64,000 nucleotides of DNA, taken from positions 5,208,001 to 5,272,000 of the forward strand of contig NC_088681.1 of assembly GCF_950023065.1 (NCBI RefSeq). Reading direction: 5' to 3'. Positions 49,461 to 60,744 of this stretch are shown here, one piece after another (position 1 is the stretch's first letter; every line of letters starts with the position of its first letter). The stretch comes from Planococcus citri. Its lineage: Eukaryota > Arthropoda > Insecta > Hemiptera > Pseudococcidae. A program made the position numbers and the translations under genes. The notes below the pieces were generated by a model. It worked only from the letters and a program-made list of their open reading frames with translations. It was not told where the DNA came from and ran no database searches.

Positions 49461-50327
49461 TTGTTGTAGCGAGGGTTTGAAACACAGTGTAATGTTATGC
49501 TTTTACTGGTGTACCAAAGTAATTTGCACGCTAGTATACAAAAAGTTACCAAGAATGAGTAAATTACCCTGAAATTGTTCAGAAGTCCAACTCAAAATCA
49601 GTAATATTGTGATGGAATTGTTTCGAAATATTTACCTCTTACCTCCAAATACAATAAGTTTAATCTAACGGATGGACCAAGGAATCATTGTGTGTACCAT
49701 TCAAACGTCTTTATAGAAAAAGTCTTCTTCAAGAAATTTTACTCACCTGTGATGAGAAAGATGCGATGTTATCTTGTTTTGTTGAAAATAATGTAAAATT
49801 CGCGTATACATTGTAATCATTTATTTACTTCGTAATTACTCGTAATTTGTTGTATTATCGAGATACATTGTATCATTTACATTTCCGAGAAGTCAACAAA
49901 CATCAATCGTGACTTTTAGATTTTCTACTCGAATATCCGAGTTTCTGATCGAGATTATTACCGTTTTACGGTTTCCGTTCGCATTATGGCGATTTTATTC
50001 CGTTTTATTTTCGTGTATATATCTTTGTATTAGTGTTAATATGTTCGAATACATTTTTATTTCGAATGTGCGCATCATATTTTATTAGGTTATGGGCTAC
50101 AGACGCGCTGAACTGTGCCTGTTCGAGATAAAACGCTAATCAAGATGTGTTTTGTTCGTAACTTTATCTGAATTTGTATTCGAAGGTTCATGTGCGGTTG
50201 TATTATCCGAAAATTCGATCGCAGTTATTAGCTGTTGATATCTAATCGCGCGTTATCATTTGATGTACAGAGTGTGGATCGCAGTTGTGAGCTGTTGATA
50301 TCCATATTCGCCTAATTGTATCATGGA
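49461..50327. other. Unassigned stretch
   Basis: 49461-49640 completes the interrupted foldback arm. 49640-50327 has no supported gene. A direct repeat GATCGCAGTTNTNAGCTGTTGATATC-like occurs twice near 50215 and 50278. Confidence 0.4.
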
Positions 50328-50450
50328 TTATATCGCACCTCAGGAGTTATAAGGTCACATCTCAAAAAAGTGAAATTTTACAGGAGGGTGATTTTCTTTT
50401 TTTTTAAAACTTGATTCATTATTTTTATCAACTTATAAGCTTGATTCTTT
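50328..50450. repeat. TIR fragment of CACCTYGGGAGTAATAAGGT family
   Basis: Left terminus only (CGCACCTCAGGAGTTATAAG, then AGTGAAATTTTACAGGAG). The rest diverges after ACTTATAAGC. 50500-51290 to the right repeats GACAACTAACAA five times (50534, 50870, 50896, 51241, 51259) without a frame. Confidence 0.7.
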
Positions 50451-51309
50451 GCGCATGTTTTATTTTATTTTAATTGAATTTTGGTTCATGTGATGAATAG
50501 TTAATGGTGGATTTAGTGAGATACTTTTTTGTGACAACTAACAACCACCCCTGTTGTAAGTTCTCAAACACGCATTCACTATTGATTTTAAAAAAACTTA
50601 CAATTCAATTTTCGAAAATTTTCAAAAAGATAACACGTGAGAAGGACTAAACGTTTAGATAAACCCAAAAACTTGAAAAAATATCCATAAACGACTTAAA
50701 AATTGACTGGTCATTCTTTGATTTTTTTTTGCGTAGGTAAATCGATCAATGCAACTTTTTATTCGTTTTATAGAATGAAAGGCAGAAAAAAAATGATTCA
50801 ATAATGCAATAGATAATTTTCTAAAAATATTTTCCCACTTTGATGCATATTTTGGTAAACTATCTCATTGACAACTAACAATATTCCCTTTTTTGACAAC
50901 TAACAACTTCTCGTTTTTCATCTTTGTACCAAAAAATTTTATTCATTTCAAAATTTTTTGTAATTGAACATGTGATTACTGAATCCGTGATAAAATTTCC
51001 TTTAAATTGATGTATAATTTATTTACTTTTGACATATGTATTTTTGATGTTTAAAAACGAAAAGTTCCAATTTAACATTGTGTAACTTCGCACCTGTAAA
51101 ATCACTTTTTTCAAAACTGTATCCCCAAATAAAAAGCTATGTAGCCAATTTTGCATGTTGGAACATTAGTAGGTATAGCATGAAGTTATTATGAAGGTTT
51201 CGTGGAGATAGCGTTCATGTATCCTTTTAAAAACGCAATTTGACAACTAACAATTATTGACAACTAACCACCCGTGACCCTATAGGTACTTTATCATATT
51301 CAGTGTATC

Positions 51310-51430
51310 GAATCGATCCGATCACACATGTTTACTTTTATTAGATGAGATCAGATCAGATCAGGTCTGTTCAGACAAGTTAGATCAAATGTGGTCAGAT
51401 CCGATCATTCATTTGATCCAATTTGGTGTA
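51310..51430. repeat. GATC-satellite fragment
   Basis: TCAGATCAGATCAGGTCTGT and related units like those at 11.6-13.4 kb, again isolated. Confidence 0.6.
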
Positions 51431-51993
51431 AAATAAGGTCAACTTGTTTGGATTTTATCACTTCTGATTGATTCCTTATAGGAAAGTTGTATAATATGTA
51501 GGCACCCATTTGTTTCGATGAACAATGTTGTCGCTGTAGATGGAAAATTTATCTGAAAATGAGGTACCTATACGATATTAAAATTTGGTAGGTAAGTAGG
51601 TAGGTGTCTAAGTAAAATGCACACGCCACCGGGGAGTATCATTTGGTGAGCACATTATAGGTACTGTATATTACACAGATGCATTTATGACGCGATTCTT
51701 CAATCAAAACATGTAACCTAGGTAGGTATACTCGTACCGTAAGCTTTAGAAACCCTTTTGTACCGAAATATGGTAGGCATGTCATAAATTCCCAAAAACA
51801 ATCCGTCAATAATATGTACTTAAAACATCGATAGGAACTTGAAAACATGTATGTACACACACACATACACTAGTGGTTTCATCGCTGTAAAATAATTCAA
51901 AAATTGTGGGTTTTGTTATCATACTCCGTCTTCATTCATTCGACGTAGTTACGTTCGTTCAGGGACTTCTCGTAAATCGATTAATTTCTTACA

Positions 51994-54779
51994 ATGAACC
52001 GCGTTCATTTATTATTTTTGTCGTTATTTTTCTTTTTGCCGCAAGTAGATAAAACATACTACTTTTCATTTCATGGAAGTTTGTCTGTTGAAGCTGGTAA
52101 GTAAGAACTTTTTAAGTCGGTAAATCATTAGGCACCTAACTTGAAATCTTACTTTCCTACAAAAAACTAATACGACCCTCAATTTTTGGTGAATCATTCA
52201 TGAACGAATTGATCAATTTTTTGAAAGAACAATTCGCCAACGAATCGATCAATTCTTTAATTTATGAATCAATTCGTTCGCGAATGAGTCACTTATACTT
52301 ACGTATCAATTCGTTCGTGAATGATTCACCAAAATTTGCGTAAATGAATCGATTCGTTCGCGAATAATTCATCAAAAAAAATGAGTGAATGAATCGATTC
52401 GTTCGCGAATGATTCAGTAACTATTGATCGACTCGTTCGCGAATGATTCCCCTAGAAATCAATCAGTTTGTTCAATCAGCAATCCGTAGTCAATGATGAT
52501 GCGATTTCATTCACTTCGCTTGAAAAGAGATCAATTTCTATACAATATTTTCACAAAACCAGTGTTGCATGAGTGGAGTAAGAGTAGGAGTGAGGAGTGC
52601 AAGGAGTGAGATTTTTTGAAAGGAGTTAGAATGGAGTTTACTCCTCTTTTTTTTCTAATTTTGTGAATAATTACCTACATCAAAATGTTGAAACCAGCAC
52701 TCTTGCAACACTGACAAAAACCGAATCAATTGTAAATTAATTGATCCGTTTGCGAATGATTCACCAAGAAATCAATCAATTTATTTAATCGCCAATCGTT
52801 CGTAAATGATTCGATTCGATTAGAAACAGATCAATATTACTGTACAATGAAAAAAGTGAATCAATTTGCTCGTAATAGTATATTACAACACAGTAGACGA
52901 AAGTGAATTCATTCATTTTTGACTACTATCTTGTAAGATATTATTTCATTATAAATGCTACGAAAAAATAGAGCATATTTACTCCCGTTTACTCACCGTG
53001 AAAATTTTTTCCTACTGTGAGTGAAAAAATTCCTCTTTCCATCCCTAGGGATGGAAAAGAACTTCTTTTCCATCCCTAGAGATGGAAAAGAATTCAAATT
53101 GACTTATGTATCGTAAATTCTTTTCCATCACACTGTGACGGAAAAGAATTTCTTTTCCATCCCTGGATGGAAAGAGGAATTTTTTCAATCAAAGTAGGAA
53201 AAAGTGTATTTTCGCGGTGTGTAAACGGGGGTAAAATGCTACATTTTCGTAGCATGTATAATGAAAAAGATTTTTATTTGAAGAAAAATCGGTCTTCTCG
53301 AGCTAAATGCGTGATGAGTTTTTTTTTTCATCGCCATAGCTCTTGAGGTGTTACACTCCGATTTGAACGGGACCGCGATTTTTGGAAAGAACATAGTCTA
53401 AAACCCCCAAAACCAAATTTTCAGCTGCCCAAGTTCATTTTTCGATTTTTGGCGAGCGTTTAAAAATTCAAAATTGACTATGGAAATGATGAAATTTAGA
53501 CTTGGGGGGTTCGTTTTGGGACAAAAATACAGCGATTCGCGCGAATTTCGAAAATTTCCACGCATACGGCAACCTTTCGACTTTTTGTTTTTTAATTTTG
53601 AAAAAAGCTGGTCAAAAAACCACTTTTGAGGTGTCACTCTCAAAATCTGCTCTAATGTGGATAAACTCGGTAAACAGGTCGAGTACAATACACAACTCGA
53701 TTTTTAGCTGTCCAACTTCATATATTCATCCGCCTTCTGGAATAAATTCAAAATTCTGGAAAAATTGAAAATCGCGCTGGAGGCTCCAGAACGGCTGGAA
53801 AATGTGAAATTTGGATTTGGTTAATTGATATTAGTTTTGGAACTTATTTTGACCATTTTTACTGATCAAGTACGTATGTACTTTTTTTAAAAAAGCATAG
53901 GTAAATCGCCAAAAATAGTCAATTTTGAATTTTTAAACGCTCGCCAGAAATCGAAAAATGAACTTGCGCAGCTGAAAATTTTGTTTTTGGGGTTTTAGAC
54001 TATGCTCTTTCCAAAAATGATGGTCCCGTTCAAATCGGAGCGTGATACCTCTAGAGGTTCCCTTGTAAATAGAGAGCTCCGCAGCCCCAGCCCATGGCTC
54101 GCGCCTTCGCTGCTCGCCTGTTGCCCCTCATCGAAACAAATTGAAAACGCGTGTTCAGTTAAAATGTTCCACAAACAGCGTCTTATTTATATTTTGGGCC
54201 TTAAATTTCAAAATTTTGGTTTTTTATTTTTTGATGACACAATAACTGCGGGTCGAAACACACATTTAAAAAAAATTAGCGAAATTGGTTGGTTAGGAGA
54301 GTCAGGGCTAGCGGAACAAGTTTTCGCCCTCAATATTCTCCGAATTGGTTTATATGTATGTGCCAACTACATACTTGAATAAATTGATTATTTCAATTGA
54401 GACCGACTACTCCTGTGGTTCATCGCTTGTAAGAAACAATGTTATAAACTGTAATGGAACCTAATAACTTAGGCTATACTTGGTTCTCGAATTTTTAAAT
54501 TTTGCATGCTATTTTTTTTCAATTAGAAAATATTATACGGTCCTACCTATTTATTAAGTACTTATGAACTTTTAAAAAAATGTGTCTACGTGTTATTTTA
54601 TAGAAGCAGCAGTTGTGATTGGTCCGCTTGAAATTAATTTAACTTTTATCGGTTCAGTGGAATTCGCAAACCAAAAGCCTTTTGTAGGCCTAAGAACAGA
54701 AGTGTTCAATGTAACAATTCGGATACAGCAGGGACCAGTTCGAAATCGCAAAGCTCCTCAGCACAGTAATTACTTGTAA
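51994..54779 (+). CDS. Small secreted protein of unknown family, 2 exons, 92 aa
   Basis: Exon 1 (51994-52096) starts ATG in ACAATGAACC and encodes a typical signal peptide (MNRVHLLFLSLFFFLPQ) and 17 more residues, ending at GCTG|GTAAGT. Exon 2 (54604-54779, after TTATTTTATAG) continues in phase. It encodes AAVVIGPLEINLTFIGSVEF, VGLRTEVFNVTIRIQQGPVR and a basic tail, ending in TAA. The mature part of about 70 residues has alternating hydrophobic/polar stretches suggesting beta strands, two N-x-T glycosylation sequons (NLT, NVT), and no Cys. The 2.5 kb intron is packed with small inverted-repeat elements. I recognise no family. A secreted role, possibly salivary or glandular, is inference. Both splice sites and phase agree, but two exons alone could be chance. 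Confidence 0.6.
52180..52460. repeat. ~55-bp tandem repeat GATTCGTTCGCGAATGATTC
   Basis: Five to six imperfect units built on the palindrome TCGTTCGCGAA flanked by ATGATTCACC, in the intron of the secreted-protein gene. Weaker units continue to about 52860 around a hAT-type MITE. Confidence 0.75.
52560..52713. mobile_element. Short hAT-type MITE
   Basis: Ends CAGTGTTGCA and TTGCAACACTG. Flanks CACAAAAC / ACAAAAAC are a near-match for an 8-bp duplication. The interior is GAGTAAGAGTAGGAGTGAGG. Confidence 0.7.
52942..53270. mobile_element. Foldback MITE with nested CCATCCCTAGGGATGG hairpins
   Basis: Outer inverted arms TTTCATTATAAATGCTACGA and its inverse enclose CCCGTTTACTCACCGTGAAA arms. The core has four TTTTCCATC/GATGGAAAA half-sites forming smaller hairpins. 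Confidence 0.75.
53330..54065. mobile_element. Long-TIR element, ~170 bp arms
   Basis: The left arm (ATTTGAACGGGACC ... TTAAAAATTCAAAATTGACTA, 53350-53478) is mirrored at 53918-54042. No coding frame. A GC-rich patch, GCTCGCGCCTTCGCTGCTCG, follows at 54098. Confidence 0.7.
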
Positions 54780-55373
54780 ATACGTAATTACCGTTGGAAA
54801 TATGTAGGTATATGTAAAAATACGTTATGTAGCTCTGAAAAAATCAGTTTACAAAAATAATACTATAACATGAATACAACCAAAATATGTACAAGTATGC
54901 TCAACAACTCGAGTGGACTACAATTCCTCTCGTTTAATCTATCTTGGGAGAAACCTTCCATTTTGTTATTTATCACAGTTTGAAATATTACGAGTACTAA
55001 CCATAATCATAACCGTGATTGTATTCTGAGATAAAAACGAACTGTAACCATAACCATAACCGAAATTTTTCAGGAAAAAAACTTGTTAGAAATCAAAAAA
55101 AAAATTGAAAAGTGCTGTTTTTTCATTGCTTTATAATCAGTGGTTTTTTTTTTAAATGTAATTTGTAGTGATTTGAAATTTTAATCAAAAAAAGGATTAA
55201 AAGATGAAATTGAAAAACGTGAATAGAAAGTTCAACAAATTTGAAACTATATAGTTGCATCATACTCATTAGCCATTAAACTATTGAGGCTCGGTCTTAA
55301 ATGAATATATAGATTATTAATGATAAGAGATGATAAAGAATTGTTTCTTGAAAAAATTGTTAAATTTTGAATT

Positions 55374-56420
55374 CAAATCGCACCTCGGGACAGCGTTGTG
55401 AAAACGTTATTTTATCAAAAACGAAAAAAAACGAAATTTTTGTAGTGAAAAACAACATAACGTTAAACGAAAACGATTCATTTTTTATAACGATATTTAA
55501 CGTTAAACGAAATGAATTTTTCGTTTTTTTTTTCGTTTTCATTTTTTTTTCTATGTGGCTGCACAGCAATGATAACTGTCAAAAAAAGGAACAAAAAGTG
55601 GGTTGGAATGATAGCCATGAGAGGTACATTTCGCCGAGTATATGAGTGAAAAAAACTGGCGAGTACTGTAAAAAAAATAACGAAAAAAACGTTATTAGGT
55701 AACGAAAAAAAACGTTTTTTTAAAAAACCAAACGAAACGTTATATAACGAAAACAAAATTTTTTTAAAATTGAAAACGAAAACGAAAAACGAAAACGAAA
55801 TCATTTCGTTTTCACAACGCTGCCTCGGGAGTAATAAGGTGATATCTCAAAAAAGTGAAATTTTACAGGAGAGTGATTTTCTTTTTTTTAAAAACTTGAT
55901 TCATTATTTTTATCAACTTATAATTAATTGTGAGGAATGAATAGCACCTCATTTTAAAGATCTGGTATCCTACCTTCACTTAGCATAAGAACATTTTAAA
56001 AAATAAAATCTTAAAGAGGAAATATTTCAATGTTTGGAAAACATTTTGAGTTAGAACCTTTCATTAAAGTTGATGTGGAGGCGAAAGGAAGCGTCCAAAA
56101 AAAATTTCATGATAACAAAGTTGTAGAGAATTAAATTTTCAATCGACGTAATGCCGTTAGTTTTTTTCTAGAGTGCTTAGTTTTTGAGTTTTTCTCAAAA
56201 AACTAAAATTTCATTATGTGTGCAAATTCATTTTTCTGAATAGTGATCAATTTAAAAAATGTTTTCCATTTGGTACAAACCGATAAAAAATGCACTTCTT
56301 GTGACTATTTCTAACTGACAAACATTCAAAACAATCAAAACTGTTTGTTAACACTTTGTATGTACGAAATTAGCTCAAAAAAGGTGGAGTTTTTTGAGAT
56401 GTCACCTTATAAACTCCAAA
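55374..56420. mobile_element. TIR element CACCTYGGGAGTAATAAGGT, copy 3
   Basis: Left end CGCACCTCGGGA, interrupted by a hAT-type MITE, resumes CCTCGGGAGTAATAAGGT at 55823. The right end is near 56391-56418 (GAGATGTCACCTTATAAACT). A second right terminus at 56572-56605 marks another partial copy. Confidence 0.8.
55391..55822. mobile_element. hAT-type MITE, 8-bp TSD CCTCGGGA
   Basis: Ends CAGCGTTGTGAAAACG and its inverse CGTTTTCACAACGCTG. Exact CCTCGGGA duplications lie at 55383-55390 and 55823-55830. Subterminal AACGAAAACGAAA and ACGTTAAACGAAA repeats are present on both sides. Confidence 0.95.
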
Positions 56421-56849
56421 CAACTTGCAATGTTGTTGGGATTTTGAGTTAGACCATTTGGGTTTTTTACATGATCTAGATAATGTACCCAACTCAAAGT
56501 GTTATTTTTGGTTGAGGGGGGGGGGGTCATACAAGCCCCAAAAATGCAAAAACATTAAAATCAATTTTTTTGAGATGGCACCTTATTACTCCCGAGGTGT
56601 GAAATGTTACCAGTTTTTCAATTTCAAACTTCAAAATTTCAAATTCAGGGAATATTTTAAAAAATTTCAAAAATTTCAACTGTATTTTGAACCATTAACC
56701 AAAAATTTTAACCTCAACTGGAAAAATCACCACCAAAAACTGTAACCGTTAACCAAAAAAGTGATCACCAATAACCGTAACCTTTAACCTAAAATTTGAA
56801 TTTCTTATAAAATGTTTAACTGTAACCTTAACTGGAATAGTATATTACA

Positions 56850-57060
56850 CATCAAGGGATGTAAAATAAAGAATGCCTCAGAGCGCATGTAATTAATGCC
56901 CGAGCCGAAGGCGAAGGCGTTACACATGCGCTTTGAGGCATTCTTTATTAGCTCCCGTGGTGTGTACGCGATTTTACATGACTGGGGCGGAGGAAAGTGG
57001 CGTTTATCGCCCGCGCAGCGGGCGGTAAAGAGCCAGAGCCACTTACCTCCCCCTGTTATG
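56850..57060. repeat. Two adjacent compound hairpins
   Basis: First: AAGAATGCCTCAGAGCGCAT pairs with ATGCGCTTTGAGGCATTCTT around a CCGAAGGCGAAGGCG loop. Second: ACATGACTGGGGCGGAGG pairs with CCTCCCCCTGTTATGT around GTGGC/GCCAC and the GCCCGCGCAGCGGGC hairpin. Distinctly GC-rich for this window. Confidence 0.75.
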
Positions 57061-57332
57061 TAAATATTTTTTTTTTGGTCAACAAGCCTGATTTATCAGA
57101 GAAGTGTTGTTGTTGTTAGATAGCATACAAAAATTCCCATATGGTCATCAAATAGGCAACATTATTTTACGTTATACGACAGCCTGTTGTATGTGTTGGA
57201 ATGAATAGTTTAACGCGCTCTTTCTGTTCAATTTTGTACTAGAAGTTTTCTCTCTCTAGACGTTGACTTTTTCTCCAGTCACTTTTTTTACTTTTAGTTT
57301 CTAGTCCTTGTACATAGTATGTTAATAATTTG

Positions 57333-58185
57333 GATTACCGGACATTTTCCCGAATCCACTTCCCCGAAAGACATTTTCCCGAATGACAAAATCCCGATTT
57401 CTGTATTCCCGAATCCATTTACCCGAATGCCGTGTACCCGAACCAGTAACCCGAACGTCCGAAATCCCGAATGTCCATATCCCGAATGCCTGTAACCCGA
57501 ATGCCTATATCCCGAACGCCTACATCCCGAATGCCTCCGTGTAAACTAGACACCTCTCCCCTTTTCAAATAGTTGACTGGGTGAAAATTCATACTTACGG
57601 TTAGACGAGTAGGTAGGTACCTACAAATTTAAAATGATCTTAATTATCATATTAGTAGGTATATTAGCAAAATTTTAAATTTTTTCTCTAATCACAATAG
57701 GTACCTACTCACGGCATCGAGAGTGGGGCAAAGGGGACAGTTTACCTCGAAGTTAAGCTTTCTGGAGGGCGCGGGTCAGGCAAAAAAAAGGCATGTGATT
57801 AAAGAAAAACATGTTTTTATTTTTACTTCTCAAAACAGAAATTTTCAAAAGCTTTGGCCCAAGCAAAGCAAGGGCTTATTTCTTTTCTTTTTAAAAATTA
57901 AAATTTATAAAAAAATATTCAATTTTAAAGGTTTTAAAGTGAAAAATTCGACTTTTCGCATAAAAAGTATCATTGTTATGCCTCTCTGCTCCTTAGGTAA
58001 TAACATCAATCTCGGAGATTAAAAAATAAACAAATTTTTTAAACTCAATTTTCTTTCAATTTTCGGGTGTAGGTCTTTCGGGGAAACGGATTCGGGGAAA
58101 TGGATTCGGGATAAAAAAAATCGGGATTTTGACATTCGGGAAAACGTCTTTCGGGAAAGTGGATTCGGGGAAGTGTCCGGTTACC
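57333..58185. mobile_element. Mutator-like MITE, 9-bp TSD AATAATTTG
   Basis: Ends GATTACCGGACATTTTCCCG and, reversed, GGTAACCGGACACTTCCCCG. Exact 9-bp direct repeats AATAATTTG lie at 57324-57332 and 58186-58194. The left subterminal region carries about ten CCCGAATGCCT-type repeats; the right carries ATTCGGGA inverses. A 9-bp duplication is typical of Mutator-like elements. No transposase. Confidence 0.9.
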
Positions 58186-58323
58186 AATAATTTGTTATGG
58201 AATAAAGATGGAAAATGTCTCGTGCGTTTTATTTGCGTATTATATCAGTAAGAAGGTGACACCCAGTAGCACAATCGACAAGTTATAGAAAAAGAAAAAC
58301 GATGAAAAATCAAATTCGATGAA

Positions 58324-58482
58324 GTACCCGAATAATATAATTCCACAAAAATTGAGTGTTTACTGTTTATCGATAGATATATCGGAAAATTATCGACAGA
58401 GTATTGTTAACAATATTTTGTCAAAAATTTGCAGATGTTATCGACCAATAAACACTCAATTTTTGCGGAACTATTCGGGTAC
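58324..58482. mobile_element. Small foldback MITE GTACCCGAATA
   Basis: Ends GTACCCGAATAATATAATTC and TTGCGGAACTATTCGGGTAC are inverted, extending to AAAAATTGAGTGTTTA. 159 bp. A second inverted pair, AATCCCATTCAAAAAT / ATTTTTGAATGGGAT, lies just right (58540, 58663). Confidence 0.75.
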
Positions 58483-58809
58483 AAGGAAAAGTTTTTTTTT
58501 TAATAAAAATGACTATTTCAGTATACTTAACTTAGTAACCCAATCCCATTCAAAAATAATAGTGATTATTACTCAGCCAAAAAAATACATTTTACCTAGA
58601 ATTAGGTAACATTTATTATTCTCATAGTAAAATTTACTACTTAATCTCATAGTAAAAATCACAATATTTTTGAATGGGATCCGGTTACTTTGTGAAATAG
58701 TAAAAATTATCCATAATCTTTTTTTTTTTCATGTACCCCCTCATAGAAAATCACTACTAGTGACTTCAAAAAATTACTAGCGTTTCTGAAAAAGTTACTA
58801 GTGATACCG

Positions 58810-59100
58810 AAAACGTTACTAGCGCTTGTACTGACGCTACTAGCGACCAACTTGACACTACTAGCGACCAACTCGTCACTACTAGTGACCAACTCGTCAA
58901 TACTAGCGACCAACTTGTCACTACTAGCGACCAGCTCAACACTACTAGCGACCAGCTCGACGCTACTAGCGACTGACTTGACGCTACTAGTGATCAGCTC
59001 AACGCTACTAGCGATCAGTTTGGCGATACTAGCGACTGTCTCAACGTTACTAGTGAATGATTTAACGCTACTAATGACTGAGCCGACACTAGTAACGAGT
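58810..59100. repeat. 21-bp minisatellite, about 13 units
   Basis: Units of ACTACTAGCGACCAACTCGT type. Because 21 is a multiple of three, frames stay open on both strands and encode heptad-like repeats, e.g. LLATNSS on plus. Its unit is an expansion of the element's own subterminal repeat. Confidence 0.9.
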
Positions 59101-59880
59101 GAAAATTAAAGAATTACCAAAAACCATAATTTTGAAAATTTTCCGCTTGGGCCAGATCATTTTCCTTTTTCTTTCTCCGACCAAAATTAGATAGTAGCAA
59201 AATTGACTTCTCACATCACAAAATAATGCGATATTTTTAGGATTTTTTCAAAAAAAGATCCTCCGCTGCATTTCAGTCAAACTACCAGAAATCCTCAATC
59301 TAAAACTCCCTTTTTTTCGCCGAATATCTGGAAATAATCATTTAACATTTCAATTTTTTGCCAAATTGGTTATTTGTGAAAATATAGAAATTATATCCTG
59401 AAAAAAATGAAGAATTGTCAATTATAAAGAACTTTTGTTGTGGCTTGCTCAGTTGCTCTGGCCCCATTTATATTTTCAATATTCGGAGGGGGAGGGGAGG
59501 GGAGAGGAACGGAAAAAAATTCATGAATTTTGCGAATAAAGCCTAAATTCCAGTCGAAAATTAAAAAAAAATCGAGGTACCAGCCCCCTCGGGGGGTGAG
59601 AGGAGGGGAGAGGAACGGAAAAAAGTCCATTTTTGCAAATAAAGCCGAAATTGCAGTCGAAAAATGAAAAAAAAAATTTCGAGGTACCAGCCCCCTCGGA
59701 GGGGGGAACGAGGGTAAGGGGACGAGGAAGGGTCCATTTTCGCAAAGAAATATCGAATACGAGTGTATGATATCCATTTAATTTTTATCTAGAAAAATCA
59801 ACACACCAAAAACTCAGTTTTAATTTTGTAAAAAATCATTCAACTTGAAATTTTTTTAAAGTCCAGAGTGCTAAAAAGTG

Positions 59881-60000
59881 CATATAAATGTTTCAAACAC
59901 CTCATCTTCCAACTTCCCCAGTGGCCTAGTTGGTTAGGCAGGTGACTACAGAGTGAGAGGTTGCAGGTTCGAACCCCACTCCAGGCATGAATTTTTTTTT
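59881..60000 (+). other. tRNA-like Pol III unit with TATA-like box
   Basis: CATATAAA at 59881, then CCCCAGTGGCCTAGTTGGTT (A-box, 59916), GCAGGTTCGAACCCCAC (B-box arm), CCAGGCA and a T-run of nine. The leader AAAGTCCAGAG and the spacing match the unit at 49.1 kb. Confidence 0.62.
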
Positions 60001-60601
60001 AATTTTCAAAATTTTTTTGGGGAGAATTCGTTGTTCTAGGAGGGTCTACGAGTAAATAGCTGCCATTAACATGTTTTTGCCATGATTTTCAGTGCAAAAT
60101 GCGCAAATTTGCGCGTGTCACTACTATTGACAAACGTTACTAGTCATTAGTAACGTCTGTCAGTAGTAGTGACGCTACTTGCCGAAAAAGTTACTAGTGT
60201 TTTTTTTTTAGTAATGACGCTAGTAGTGATTTTCTATGAGGGCCTACTTTTTTGAATTAGATTTTTCATCGATAATTTGTAAAGAATATCTCAAGGGAGA
60301 ATCGGCAGAAAATCTAATATAAAAAAAAAAATAGTCTACATACGAGTAGGTATCGATACCTACGTCATGCAGCATAGACAGATAAATACTATATTTTTAG
60401 CCGATAATTATTTGGTTTTATTTTGAAAGCTGGAATCATAAGAAAATCTGTACGTTATCTACAATTAATCGACAACTTGAATTCTTGAAAAATATCGGGA
60501 GAAAATCTAACGCGATTAATGAATTCACAAATTTTAAACTACCTAATCGTAAAAAATTTCTGCTCCTACTTGTCTTGCTTAAAGTCCACTTTTGAATTTT
60601 T

Positions 60602-60672
60602 GACCCAAGAGGGGTTCGAACTCGGGTCCCCTATCTCCTAAATCTACAACCTAACTAAGCCACCTATAGTCT
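60602..60672 (-). other. Minus-strand tRNA-like segment
   Basis: Reads AGACTATAGGTGGCTTAGTT (A-box), GGGGACCCGAGTTCGAACCC (B-box arm). A weak acceptor pairing is possible, with no clean CCA end. No TIR element was recognised around it. Confidence 0.5.
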
Positions 60673-60744
60673 CTATGAAAGGAAGGCAAAACAGAGCATT
60701 TACATGTATACCTATGCATGAAAAAAAATCAAAAATTTACCACA

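Larger units (their letters stand above)
58738..60242. mobile_element. CCC-TIR element with internal tRNA-like unit (copy 3)
   Basis: Perfect ends CCCTCATAGAAAATCACTAC and its inverse (imperfect further in), flanked by CC on both sides (58736-58737 and 60243-60244). CTACTAGCGAC repeats extend from both termini. Contains a 21-bp minisatellite, a ~115-bp G-rich tandem repeat (59485-59760) and a tRNA-like unit. Confidence 0.82.

Noticed and set aside
54002..54382. 126-codon plus-strand frame
   Set aside because: Starts inside a long-TIR arm, has no family resemblance and no splice support.
58707..59109. Heptad-like repeat proteins on both strands
   Set aside because: The 21-bp minisatellite keeps every frame open; it lies inside a MITE-like element.
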